Positions 28,217 through 37,000 of a stretch of DNA of 64,000 nucleotides are shown piece after piece. The stretch is from the NCBI GenBank assembly GCA_948530865.1, contig CAOTKV010000001.1, forward strand, positions 248,001 through 312,000. The letters run 5' to 3'. The notes below the pieces were generated by a model. It did no database searches. It saw nothing but the letters and a program-made list of their open reading frames with translations, and was not told where the DNA came from. Position numbers and translations under genes: made by a program. Within the stretch, counting starts at the first letter, position 1. Every line of letters starts with the position of its first letter. Source of the stretch: an uncultured Clostridia bacterium. GTDB lineage: Bacteria; Bacillota; Clostridia; TANB77; CAG-508.

Positions 28217-29468
28217 ACAAAAATATAATCAAGAAAGGTATCAGCAAAGAAGAACATATAGTGGAAGAGAATTAAAACAAATAATTGGACAAATGAAAGT
28301 TATAGAAGGCAATATTCCTAAAGAATGGAATCAAATGCAAAAAGCAAAATATATTTATGAAGTTTTAGGTAAAAACATAGAATACAGTCTTAGTGCTCAA
28401 AGACCATCTAGTTTGTCTGTTATTCTAGATAGAAAAGGTGTATGTGCAGGATATGCTTTACTTTATAAAGAAATGATGGATAGACAAGGTATACAATGTG
28501 ATTATATTAGAGGGATAGGATTTTCTCCAAATAGAACTCAAAGAGAAAAACATGCTTGGAATGTATTAACAATAGATGGAAAGTCTTTTCCAGTAGATTT
28601 AACATGGGACTCTCCTGCACTTAGAAGAGGAGATACACAGTTACAATATTTTGGGAATAATCCTAGATTTTTTGAAAGACATATAACAGAACAAGATGAA
28701 ATACAATACAATTATCAAGTACTTCCAACGGATTTTGTAAATTCAATAAATACAGATCCAAATGTAAGACAAGCTGGTTTAGACCAAAATGATAAAATGA
28801 GTATAATTAAACTTGCAATAGAACAAACATATACAAAATATAAAAATAAATTTGGACCTCAGTCAGCTAAAGAACAGGTTGTAAAAGCAATTGAAAAATA
28901 TGTAACAACTGGTTATTCAGATAGTTTTACAAGACAAGGACAAGCAAGAGCACAAATCGAAGAACATATTACTCCAACAGAAATGTTAGATTTAATAGCA
29001 AAGTCTTTTACAGAACAAAATTATAATGGATATAATAAAGATTTTAAAGGAAGAGTTCTAGAAAGTTCAGTAAACCAAACATCCCAAAGATATGGAATAG
29101 ATCATACTGCTAATGCTTTAGCAGATTATATTAAAACTGGGAAAACTTTAGGATTTACAAGAAAAAATGATGCTAGAAGTAATTTAACTACTTATGCTGT
29201 ATTTCCAAGAGATGCTATAAATCTAGTGATAGATACAGTAACAGATAAAGCTATTGAAGATATAGAAAAAGATAAGACAATACAAGTAAAAAATTCTTAT
29301 TTTTCTATTGATGAACTTTCAGAAGTAGATTTACCAGAAGAAAAGAAGAATAATGTTATTTCAAAAGCAATAGATTGGATTAAACAAAAAACAAAAGAAA
29401 AGTTTGCATCAAAGGGAAAACAAAATCAAGAAATTAAAAAATCAAGAGAAGATGATGGAGAAAGATAA
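28206..29468 (+). CDS. Transglutaminase-like (papain-fold) domain protein
   Basis: The Cys-His-Asp triad of the transglutaminase-like superfamily is visible: C80 in RKGVCAGYA, H116 in KHAWN and D131 in PVDLTWD. These proteins act as peptidases, amidases or cross-linkers; the substrate here is unknown. No signal peptide is seen, so it should be cytoplasmic. The C-terminal ~250 residues are helical and contain two similar stretches (AIEKYVTTGYSDSFTRQG and ALADYIKTGKTLGFTRKN), suggesting an internal repeat. The ATG at 28206 overlaps the preceding short frame, which probably represents its true N-terminus. Part of the LRR/HopA1-like/rhomboid gene group. Confidence 0.8.
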   Translation: MAGKQKYNQERYQQRRTYSGRELKQIIGQMKVIEGNIPKEWNQMQKAKYIYEVLGKNIEYSLSAQRPSSLSVILDRKGVCAGYALLYKEMMDRQGIQCDYIRGIGFSPNRTQREKHAWNVLTIDGKSFPVDLTWDSPALRRGDTQLQYFGNNPRFFERHITEQDEIQYNYQVLPTDFVNSINTDPNVRQAGLDQNDKMSIIKLAIEQTYTKYKNKFGPQSAKEQVVKAIEKYVTTGYSDSFTRQGQARAQIEEHITPTEMLDLIAKSFTEQNYNGYNKDFKGRVLESSVNQTSQRYGIDHTANALADYIKTGKTLGFTRKNDARSNLTTYAVFPRDAINLVIDTVTDKAIEDIEKDKTIQVKNSYFSIDELSEVDLPEEKKNNVISKAIDWIKQKTKEKFASKGKQNQEIKKSREDDGER

Positions 29469-29485
29469 AAGAAAGGAAAGATATA

Positions 29486-29896
29486 ATGGAATTTGCAGAA
29501 GCGTGCTGTGAGGTCGATTTTATTTTAGAAAACTTAAATCCAGAAGATAAGAAAATGTTACCACAAAAAGTAATAGAATTTTTCAAAGAAAATAAATCAG
29601 AAACTTATATTGTTAATTTGACAACAGAAAAAACATTATTAGAACAGCATTTAAAAGATGAAACAAAAGCATTTTTACAAATAATAAATTATAAATATTT
29701 TGCAGACAAAAACCAAAAAGAAGAGTTTTTAAAAATTTTTAAAGAAAATAAAAATACAGACATATTCTTTAAAAATGAAATTGAAGTAGAAGAAGTATGT
29801 ATTGATGAAAAAAATGAAATAACAGAACTAACAATATATAAAGAAAATAAAATAATTGCTTTTTTGAAAAAGATTTTGAATTTTTTTAGAAAATAA
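29486..29896 (+). CDS. Hypothetical 136-residue cytoplasmic protein
   Basis: Unrecognised. It begins MEFAEACCEVDFILENL and has the look of a small helical protein with a Lys/Glu-rich body and a basic, hydrophobic C-terminal end (IIAFLKKILNFFRK) that could be an amphipathic membrane-binding helix. A GAAAGG site precedes the ATG. Short spacing to both neighbours (17 and 11 bases) places it in the same operon as the transglutaminase-like and HopA1-like genes. Confidence 0.65.
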   Translation: MEFAEACCEVDFILENLNPEDKKMLPQKVIEFFKENKSETYIVNLTTEKTLLEQHLKDETKAFLQIINYKYFADKNQKEEFLKIFKENKNTDIFFKNEIEVEEVCIDEKNEITELTIYKENKIIAFLKKILNFFRK

Positions 29897-29907
29897 AAGG
29901 AGTATTT

Positions 29908-31515
29908 ATGAAAGAAATATTAGAGTCTGTTACTAATCCATATGAAATAGAAAATTATAAAAGATTATTAGAAATTTATTTAGATGCTAAAGATAATAAT
30001 GAATTTTATGCAAGTGTTGTTTCTTATTATGATGATAGAGATTATGATTCAGCACTTAAAGATGCAAAAATAACTAATTCAAACTTTTTGAAAACTAGAA
30101 GTATGGGAATTTGGCAAGTTATGGAAGAATTTGCTGATTTTTTCAAAACAGAACATAGAATTTATATAAACTCACCATTACATAATATTGGTACTATTGT
30201 AGATGAATTTATTGAAGAATGTGAATCTAATAATTTGCCATTTGAATTAAAATTTTTAACAAAAAATATAAAAAGAAATGATTCAATTGTTATAGGTTCA
30301 AGTACAGAAACGTATAGGAAGCATATAGATATTTTAAGAAAAATTGCTAAAAATCATCCAGAAATAATTGAAGAATGTGGAACTCCACCACTACTTACAG
30401 GAAATTTAGATGGCTGGATGGGACTTGCAGATGAAAATGTTACAAATAGATATGTAAGTTATACACAATCAAGATTAAAAGCTTTTTCTAAAAGTGTAAG
30501 TAGATATGTATATGAACATCAAGAACTTGCAGAAGAATTAGGAGATAGTGGAATATCAGAAATTTATGAAATATTATCTGATGATTATTATGATGAGAAT
30601 GAAGAAGATAAACAAGAAGAATTGGATATGTATCTTGATGATTGTCATCTTGAGCCAAATAGTAAAACAATTTTAAGAGAATATATTAAGAAAAGACCAG
30701 AAGTACTTATTGAAATTTATGAAGGTTTTTTTAGAGAATGCGATAAAATGGATATTGATTCTGAAAGACCAACATTTTATAAAGGATCACAAGAAGCTCT
30801 TTTAGAAAATGCTGAAAGACCAAAAGTTGCTATTACAGACGAAATTAGAGAGAAAATACAAAACACTTCATCTGCAATTATTACTAATATGTATTTAGGA
30901 AATAATAATAGAGAAGAATTATCTATTGAAAATAAAGTCGAAATAATGAAAAGCATTATTAGTAAGAATGCTCAAGAAAGAGCTGAGCAGATATGTGCTT
31001 ATGAAGATTTAAAATATTTAAATGCAATAGGCCTTTTAAGTGATGAAGTAGTAGAAAAATTATATACAAAAGATACAGTAGATTTGTTATATAGATATGA
31101 AAATCAGCAAGCCGAAATATATCCAAGACTTTCAAGAAGAGAAAAAACATTAAAACAAATTTTAGAAAGCAAAGATAATAAATTATCAGATGAACAAATA
31201 AAACAAAAAATAGATGATAGAAGAAAATCTATTATTGAATATTTGAAAACTCCAATAGTTACAGAACAATCTGAAAGACAAATGAATTATGAACAAGAAT
31301 TATATAATACATACCAAAAAGATAGAACTTTTCCATATGAATTAAGAAATTGTTTTGAACTTCATATTAATTTAATAAAAGATGATATTACAGGTACTGT
31401 GCAAAAACAAGAATTAAAAAGAACAATTTGTGAAGAATTGCAAACAAAAACTATTGATAATATAGATTTAAAAAAAGTAAAACCAAATAAAGATGATTTT
31501 GATTATGAATGGTAA
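29908..31515 (+). CDS. Protein with a HopA1-like domain, function unknown
   Basis: A 535-residue protein without signal peptide or membrane segments. Residues about 85-190 follow the pattern of the HopA1 effector family: RIYINSP, a helix, NLPFELKFL, R-x-D-S-I-V-I (RNDSIVIGSS), a helix with ILRKIAKNHPEIIE, then PPLLTG and GLADE, then SYTQSRLKAF. HopA1-type domains were first described in Pseudomonas type III effectors and occur in other bacteria; no biochemical activity can be read off here. The rest is helical and charged. It lies between a small unknown gene and a rhomboid gene with 11-12-base gaps. Confidence 0.55.
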   Translation: MKEILESVTNPYEIENYKRLLEIYLDAKDNNEFYASVVSYYDDRDYDSALKDAKITNSNFLKTRSMGIWQVMEEFADFFKTEHRIYINSPLHNIGTIVDEFIEECESNNLPFELKFLTKNIKRNDSIVIGSSTETYRKHIDILRKIAKNHPEIIEECGTPPLLTGNLDGWMGLADENVTNRYVSYTQSRLKAFSKSVSRYVYEHQELAEELGDSGISEIYEILSDDYYDENEEDKQEELDMYLDDCHLEPNSKTILREYIKKRPEVLIEIYEGFFRECDKMDIDSERPTFYKGSQEALLENAERPKVAITDEIREKIQNTSSAIITNMYLGNNNREELSIENKVEIMKSIISKNAQERAEQICAYEDLKYLNAIGLLSDEVVEKLYTKDTVDLLYRYENQQAEIYPRLSRREKTLKQILESKDNKLSDEQIKQKIDDRRKSIIEYLKTPIVTEQSERQMNYEQELYNTYQKDRTFPYELRNCFELHINLIKDDITGTVQKQELKRTICEELQTKTIDNIDLKKVKPNKDDFDYEW

Positions 31516-31527
31516 AAGGAGAAAAAA

Positions 31528-32121
31528 GTGGAACTAATAGATTATTTTCAATATAATTCAATATTAATATTAACATATTTTTTTGTTTCAGTTGCTGTGC
31601 TAATTTTAAAATATATAACTGCTGGAAAAAGTAATGATATATTGTTTTCATCTTATAGAAGTTCACCTTTTAATCCACTTACATATGTTAGGTTATTTAC
31701 ACATGTTTTAGGTCATAGTGATTGGAAACATTTATCAAATAATTTTCTATATATTTTATTAATAGGACCTATGATAGAGGAAAAATATGGCACTATTAAT
31801 TTATTAATAATGATGTTAATAACAGCAGGAGTGATAGGAATAATAAATAGTATAGTTGGAAGAAAAAGAATATTAGGAGCAAGTGGAATTGTATTTATGC
31901 TTATAATGATGAGTTCTTTTGTTAATATACAAGAAACCAAAATTCCATTAACTTTAATTTTAATTTTCATTTTTTATGTAATTAATGAAATTATAGATGG
32001 ATTAATAAAAAAAGATAATATATCACATATGGGACATATAATTGGAGCATGTTGTGGTTGTGTATATGGATATATATATTATGTTGTTGGAATGTCAAAT
32101 ATACCAATGTTTTTTGCCTAA
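31528..32121 (+). CDS. Rhomboid-family intramembrane serine protease
   Basis: Six hydrophobic helices. The catalytic Ser is S119 in the GASG motif, and the catalytic His is H167 in SHMGHIIGACCG. HLSNNF (about 68-73) supplies the conserved His/Asn of helix 2. Rhomboids cleave transmembrane substrates within the membrane. The start is GTG at 31528, preceded by AAAGGAG. At 197 residues it is a minimal rhomboid. It ends the LRR/transglutaminase operon, so its substrate may be related to those genes (inference). Confidence 0.85.
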   Translation: MELIDYFQYNSILILTYFFVSVAVLILKYITAGKSNDILFSSYRSSPFNPLTYVRLFTHVLGHSDWKHLSNNFLYILLIGPMIEEKYGTINLLIMMLITAGVIGIINSIVGRKRILGASGIVFMLIMMSSFVNIQETKIPLTLILIFIFYVINEIIDGLIKKDNISHMGHIIGACCGCVYGYIYYVVGMSNIPMFFA

Positions 32122-32125
32122 AAAC

Positions 32126-32155
32126 TTGAATTACATGGTATATCTGTGATATAAT
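32126..32155 (+). promoter_or_regulatory. Sigma-A-type promoter for the coiled-coil gene
   Basis: TTGAAT at 32126-32131 and TATAAT at 32150-32155 with an 18-base spacer, 30 bases before the start codon. Confidence 0.65.
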
Positions 32156-32185
32156 TTCTTTTACTATTACCAAAGGAGGTACAAT

Positions 32186-33073
32186 ATGGCAGTTAAAACA
32201 CAAAATCGGAAAACATTAAATTTTACCACTATTCATAAGCGAATTTCAGAACAAGGTAAAACAATTTCTGAACTTGCTCCTGAATACAGTATGACAGAAG
32301 AAGCATTTCTTCAAGAGATGAGAAGTGGTCTAGGTCCTAAAGTTTTTTCAGCCCTAAAAAAAACGAGTGCGAAAAACGAGAAAGCTCGAGAAAGACTAAA
32401 AATTTCTGCTGAAAGAAAACGTCGGAACAATCAAAAAACAAGTCAAACTAATATTGATGATTGTGATGTTGAAACAGAAGAAATGTTAGCTGAAAAAAAG
32501 ATGAGAGAACTAGTATCTCAGAAAGATGAAACAGAGAAGTGGATAAGTTTTTGGGATGGCACTCTAATTCCTCTGGATAAAAATAAATCAGAGAGTAATC
32601 AAAAAATTGCAAGTTTTAAGGCAGAAATTGCTGAATTGGAAAAAAAGATTGCTCAAGAGGAAGAATTGCTTGAAAGTTTAGAAGAAAACTATCAAACCAG
32701 TATTAATAAAAAAGCAGAATTAGAAACTAAGCTTTCAGAAATTACAGATGAAATAAAACTTCTTTCTCAAAAAAGAATCTATTTGGTAGCACCAGGCTAT
32801 CATGGAGAATGTCCGAGTTTTGGTAGATTTATTTCTACAGAAGAAATTGTAGGAATGAATGTTGAAATTCAAAAAGGTGAACTTCTTATAAATGATGAGA
32901 GTTTAAATAATATGATGTCATGTGGTTACTATGATATACGAGAATACATGCGGGCTTTGGAATTTGCAAAGCTATGCATTGCAAATATAGTAGAATATGA
33001 CGAGTATGCGATTTTGGTTGATGATGAAAGGATTTCCAAAGTACTTGAAACACAGGGAATAGAAATCAAATAA
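32186..33073 (+). CDS. Coiled-coil protein of unknown function
   Basis: I do not recognise this 295-residue protein. The N-terminus is basic (ERLKISAERKRRNNQ) and the middle (about 95-190) is a long heptad-rich coiled coil. The C-terminal part is a compact domain with YLVAPGYHGECPSFGRF and DDERISKVLETQG. No signal peptide or membrane helix. It has its own promoter and terminator and uses more G/C-ending codons (CGG, GAG, CTT) than the flanking backbone genes, so it looks like a single-gene insertion. The AAAGGAGG site before the ATG is strong. Confidence 0.7.
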   Translation: MAVKTQNRKTLNFTTIHKRISEQGKTISELAPEYSMTEEAFLQEMRSGLGPKVFSALKKTSAKNEKARERLKISAERKRRNNQKTSQTNIDDCDVETEEMLAEKKMRELVSQKDETEKWISFWDGTLIPLDKNKSESNQKIASFKAEIAELEKKIAQEEELLESLEENYQTSINKKAELETKLSEITDEIKLLSQKRIYLVAPGYHGECPSFGRFISTEEIVGMNVEIQKGELLINDESLNNMMSCGYYDIREYMRALEFAKLCIANIVEYDEYAILVDDERISKVLETQGIEIK

Positions 33074-33114
33074 CTGTAAATAGTTTTTAACATATAATTA
33101 TGTGAAATAAATGC

Positions 33115-33150
33115 AAAGAGTAAGTAGTATAATCTGCTTACTCTTTTGTA
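33115..33150 (+). terminator. Hairpin terminator
   Basis: AAAGAGTAAG (33115-33124) pairs with CTTACTCTTT (33137-33146), then TTGTA. It closes the coiled-coil gene. Confidence 0.8.
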
Positions 33151-33178
33151 TTGACAAAAAAGTGTAGTGTGATAAAAT
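33151..33178 (+). promoter_or_regulatory. Promoter of polA
   Basis: Consensus TTGACA (33151-33156), 16-base spacer, TAAAAT (33173-33178); about 54 bases before the polA start. Confidence 0.7.
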
Positions 33179-33231
33179 CATCATAAGATTTAAAGTTATG
33201 GCTTATAATATATTACAAACAGGAGGTAATA

Positions 33232-35919
33232 TTGGAAAAATTAGTAGTTATTGATGGAAATAGTATTTTAAATAGAGCGTTTTATGGGATAATGAGTAGC
33301 AAAATGCTTCAAACAGCAGATGGAACATATACAAATGCTGTTTATGGTTTTTTGGCAATAATGTTTAAGTTAATAGAAGATGTAAATCCAGATTATATGG
33401 TTGTAGCATTTGATGTAAAACATCCAACCAAAAGACATGAAATGTATGCTGAATATAAAGGAACAAGACATGGTATGCCAGATGAACTTGCGGCTCAAAT
33501 GCCTATAATAAAAGAAGTTTTAGAAGCAATGAATATAAAAATTATAGAACTTGCAGGGTATGAAGCCGATGATATTCTAGGAACACTTAGTAAAAGTTCT
33601 GAAAAGGAAAATATTGAGGTAACATTGCTTACAGGAGATAGAGATTCTTTTCAGCTTGCTTCAGATAAAACAACAATAAGAATTCCTAGAACTAAAAATG
33701 GAAAAACAGAAACAGAAAATTTTGATAGAAATAAAGTTTTAGAAGTTTATGGAATAGAGCCACAAGAACTTATAGAAGTAAAAGGATTAATGGGAGATAA
33801 ATCAGATAATATTCCAGGCGTTCCAGGTGTTGGAGAAAAAACAGCATTAAATTTAATTAAAGAATTTCATTCTATAGATACAATATATGAAAAATTAGAG
33901 GCAGGTGAGCCTATTGCAAAAGGAAAGTTAAAAGAAAACTTAGAAGCGAATAAAGATTTAGCGATTCTTTCACGTGAACTTGGAAGAATAGATGTAAATG
34001 CACCAATAGATAAAGACTTGGAACATTTTAGAGTAAAACAATGGGATAATAAAAAAGTTTTAGAATTATTTAGAAATTTAAGATTTAATAGATATATAGA
34101 TAGATTTAATTTAGAACAAAGTCAATCAAATGAAGAAGTAAAAGATGTTAAAGATCTTTTTGAATATATTGAATTAAAAGATTCAAAAGAAATAATTTCT
34201 AAAATAAAATTAAATAAAATACTTTATTATTGTTTTGAAAAGTTAAAGAATAATGATGAAAATTTGATTATAAAAAAAGAAATAACATATATTAATATTT
34301 ATGATGATAAAAAAGTTTATAATGTTGAATTTTCAGCAGATTTTAAAGAGATATTTGAAGATAAAGAAATTTTAAAATGTAGTTATAATTTAAAAGAGGA
34401 TTATATATTATTAAAACAGATTGGTATTAATTCGCAAAATATGATGTATGATGCTAAAATTGCAGTTTATATTTTAAATTCTGTTTCTAATGCATATTCT
34501 ATGGAGGATATATCAAGACAGTTTTTAGAAATTGATATATCTGATTATGAAGAAAATAAAGAAAAATCAGGAGTACAAACAAGTTTATTTGATGAAGTAT
34601 CTACTGATGAAAAAAGAGCAAATTTCACATATGCATTATATGCTTATGTAATTGGAATAACTAGAGAAAAGATTTTAAAAGAATTAGAAAATATTAATTC
34701 ATTAGAGTTATTTAATAATATTGAAATGCCAATAGTAGAAATATTAGCAGAAATGCAATATGAAGGTATGTATGTTGATAAACATGAATTAGTAAAATAT
34801 GGTGAAAACCTAAAAAAACATATTGAAGAATTAAGAATTGATATATATAAAATGGCTGGTGAGGAGTTTAATATTAATTCACCAAAACAATTAGGGGTTA
34901 TACTATTTGAAAAATTAGAATTAAAACCATGTAAAAAAACCAAAAGTGGTTATTCAACAGATGTAGATGCATTAGATAAGATAAAAGATGCACATCCTAT
35001 AGTAGATAAAATTTTAGAGTATAGACAACTTATGAAATTAAATTCTACTTATGTAGAAGGGTTAATTCCTTTTATTAATCCTAAAACTGAAAGAATTCAT
35101 ACTTTTTTCCATCAAACAGTTACAGCTACTGGAAGATTAAGTAGTACAGAACCGAACTTACAAAATATTCCAACAAGAAGTGAAATAGGAAAAAAATTAA
35201 GAAAAGTATTTAAACCAGAAGAGGGTAGGATTTTTGTAGATGCAGATTATTCTCAAGTAGAATTAAGAGTTATGGCACATATGTCAAATGATGAAACAAT
35301 GATAAAAGCTTTTAATTCAGATGCAGATATTCATACAATATGTGCTTCTCAAGTATTTAAAGTTCCAATTGAAGAAGTTTCAAAACAATTAAGAAGTAAA
35401 GCTAAAGCTGTTAATTTTGGAATTGTATATGGTATAAGTGAATTTGGTCTTGCTGAGCAAATAGATATAAAAAGAAATGAAGCAAAAGAGTATATTGAGC
35501 AATATTTAGATACTTATCATGGAATAAAAGAATATATGGATAATATTGTTGAAGAGGCAAAAAAGAATGGATGCGTATCAACTTTGTTTGGAAGAAGAAG
35601 ATATATACCAGAATTGAATTCTAAGAATTACATGATTAGAAAATTTGGAGATAGAGCTGCTATGAATACACCTATACAAGGTACAGCAGCAGATATCATG
35701 AAAATTGCAATGATTAAAGTTTATAATGAATTAAAAAATAGAAACTTGAAATCAAAATTAATATTGCAAATTCATGATGAACTTTTAATTGAAACAGTAT
35801 TAGAAGAAAAAGAAGAAGTAGAAAAATTATTAAAAGAATGTATGGAGGAAAGTGCAAATCTTTCTGTACCATTAACTGTTGAAGTTGAAGAAGGCAAAAG
35901 TTGGTATCAAGCTAAATAA
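33232..35919 (+). CDS. polA: DNA polymerase I
   Basis: PolA fills gaps and removes RNA primers. The 5'-nuclease domain (about 1-290) has GYEADDILG, GDRDSFQL and GDKSDNIPGVPGVGEKTA. The middle domain lacks the DEDD metal ligands of a proofreading 3'-5' exonuclease, as in Bacillus and Thermus PolA. The polymerase domain has motif A DADYSQVELR, motif B RSKAKAVNFGIVYG and motif C QIHDELLIE. The 895-residue length is typical. Translation starts at TTG 33232 after a perfect AGGAGG; no ATG is better placed. Confidence 0.97.
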   Translation: MEKLVVIDGNSILNRAFYGIMSSKMLQTADGTYTNAVYGFLAIMFKLIEDVNPDYMVVAFDVKHPTKRHEMYAEYKGTRHGMPDELAAQMPIIKEVLEAMNIKIIELAGYEADDILGTLSKSSEKENIEVTLLTGDRDSFQLASDKTTIRIPRTKNGKTETENFDRNKVLEVYGIEPQELIEVKGLMGDKSDNIPGVPGVGEKTALNLIKEFHSIDTIYEKLEAGEPIAKGKLKENLEANKDLAILSRELGRIDVNAPIDKDLEHFRVKQWDNKKVLELFRNLRFNRYIDRFNLEQSQSNEEVKDVKDLFEYIELKDSKEIISKIKLNKILYYCFEKLKNNDENLIIKKEITYINIYDDKKVYNVEFSADFKEIFEDKEILKCSYNLKEDYILLKQIGINSQNMMYDAKIAVYILNSVSNAYSMEDISRQFLEIDISDYEENKEKSGVQTSLFDEVSTDEKRANFTYALYAYVIGITREKILKELENINSLELFNNIEMPIVEILAEMQYEGMYVDKHELVKYGENLKKHIEELRIDIYKMAGEEFNINSPKQLGVILFEKLELKPCKKTKSGYSTDVDALDKIKDAHPIVDKILEYRQLMKLNSTYVEGLIPFINPKTERIHTFFHQTVTATGRLSSTEPNLQNIPTRSEIGKKLRKVFKPEEGRIFVDADYSQVELRVMAHMSNDETMIKAFNSDADIHTICASQVFKVPIEEVSKQLRSKAKAVNFGIVYGISEFGLAEQIDIKRNEAKEYIEQYLDTYHGIKEYMDNIVEEAKKNGCVSTLFGRRRYIPELNSKNYMIRKFGDRAAMNTPIQGTAADIMKIAMIKVYNELKNRNLKSKLILQIHDELLIETVLEEKEEVEKLLKECMEESANLSVPLTVEVEEGKSWYQAK

Positions 35920-35944
35920 TCAACTAAACAGAAAGGAATAAATT

Positions 35945-36763
35945 ATGAAAAAAAAGAAAAAAGAAGAGTTGTTTGAAAACTATTCCAAAAGAAATATGAC
36001 AATATATTTAATTCTTAGAGCTTTAGTTATTTTAACATTAATAAGACAGGTATTTCTTGGGAATTGGAATAATGTTTTTTTATGTGGATTTACATTAATA
36101 TTATTTTTAGTTCCAGTAATTATTGATAAAAAATTTAATATACAACTTCCAGATGCTCTTCAAGTTATAATTTTATTATTTATATATTCAGCAGAAATTT
36201 TAGGAGAAATTAATGAATATTATATTGTAATAAAACATTGGGATACAATGCTTCATACTTTAAATGGATTTTTGTGTGCAGCAATAGGATTTTCTCTAAT
36301 AGATATATTAAATCGTAAAGAATTTTTTCATGCAACAATGTCAGCTGTATTTGTTGCTTTAGTAGCATTTTGTTTTTCAATGACAATAGGGGTATTGTGG
36401 GAATTTTTTGAATATGGAATGGATACTATATTTTTAAAAGATATGCAAAAAGACAAAATAGTTACTACTATTTCAACAGTAAATATTCATCCAGAAGGAA
36501 AAAATATACCAGTAGTAGTAAAAGATATAAGCAAAACAATAATAGAATCTAAAGATAAAAATGGAAATAAAACTGAAACTATTATAGATGGTGGATATTT
36601 AGATATAGGAATTAATGATACAATGAAAGATTTAATAGTAAATTTCATTGGTGCTGTAACCTTTTCAATAATTGGACTTCTTTATATAAAAAATAAAGAT
36701 GAATATAAATTTGCAGAAAATTTTATTCCAATAATGAGGAAGTCAAAAAAAGCAAACAGTTGA
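35945..36763 (+). CDS. Integral membrane protein, DUF2238/YjdF-like
   Basis: Six or so transmembrane helices; conserved-looking polar motifs inside the membrane region are HWDTMLHTLNGF and LWEFFEYGMD, which fit the DUF2238 type of membrane protein. A hydrophilic loop (about 175-225) separates the last helix, and the N- and C-termini are Lys-rich and probably cytoplasmic. Function unknown. AGAAAGGA precedes the ATG, 25 bases after polA. The -35 box of the metK promoter overlaps its stop codon. Confidence 0.7.
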   Translation: MKKKKKEELFENYSKRNMTIYLILRALVILTLIRQVFLGNWNNVFLCGFTLILFLVPVIIDKKFNIQLPDALQVIILLFIYSAEILGEINEYYIVIKHWDTMLHTLNGFLCAAIGFSLIDILNRKEFFHATMSAVFVALVAFCFSMTIGVLWEFFEYGMDTIFLKDMQKDKIVTTISTVNIHPEGKNIPVVVKDISKTIIESKDKNGNKTETIIDGGYLDIGINDTMKDLIVNFIGAVTFSIIGLLYIKNKDEYKFAENFIPIMRKSKKANS

Positions 36764-36788
36764 CAAAAAACGACTTATGTAGTAAAAT
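36760..36788 (+). promoter_or_regulatory. Promoter of the SAM riboswitch-metK unit
   Basis: TTGACA (36760-36765), 17-base spacer, TAAAAT (36783-36788). The -35 overlaps the upstream stop codon. Confidence 0.8.
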
Positions 36789-36802
36789 ACATGTTGTAAA
36801 AG

Positions 36803-36915
36803 TATTATCAAGAGTGGACGAGAGAATCGGCTTTTAGACTCCACAGCAACCTATTAATTTAGGTGCTAATACCGACAGAGCACAAAAAGATGCTTTGAAT
36901 GATGATTATGGTAAT
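36803..36915 (+). ncRNA. SAM-I (S-box) riboswitch
   Basis: The leader contains the S-box signature: TTATCAAGAGTGGACGAGAG, then CAGCAACCT, AGGTGCTAATACCGACAG, and a small GAGC...TGCTT hairpin. It lies directly upstream of metK and is followed by a terminator hairpin. When S-adenosylmethionine is abundant the aptamer should favour the terminator and stop metK transcription. Boundaries are approximate. Confidence 0.92.
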
Positions 36916-36931
36916 AATATGAATTATTCAG

Positions 36932-36965
36932 GAACTCTATTTGTGCATAGAGTTCTTTTTGTTTT
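36932..36965 (+). terminator. Riboswitch-controlled terminator before metK
   Basis: Perfect 9-bp stem GAACTCTAT / ATAGAGTTC (36932-36940, 36947-36955) followed by TTTTTGTTTT. This is the expression platform of the SAM-I riboswitch. Confidence 0.9.
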
Positions 36966-37000
36966 ATCAAAAAGAAAAACTTAAAAAGGAGGATTTAATT

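Noticed and set aside
36941..37000. N-terminal extension of metK from the ATG at 36941
   Set aside because: It lies inside the terminator hairpin of the SAM riboswitch; a strong site precedes the ATG at 37001.
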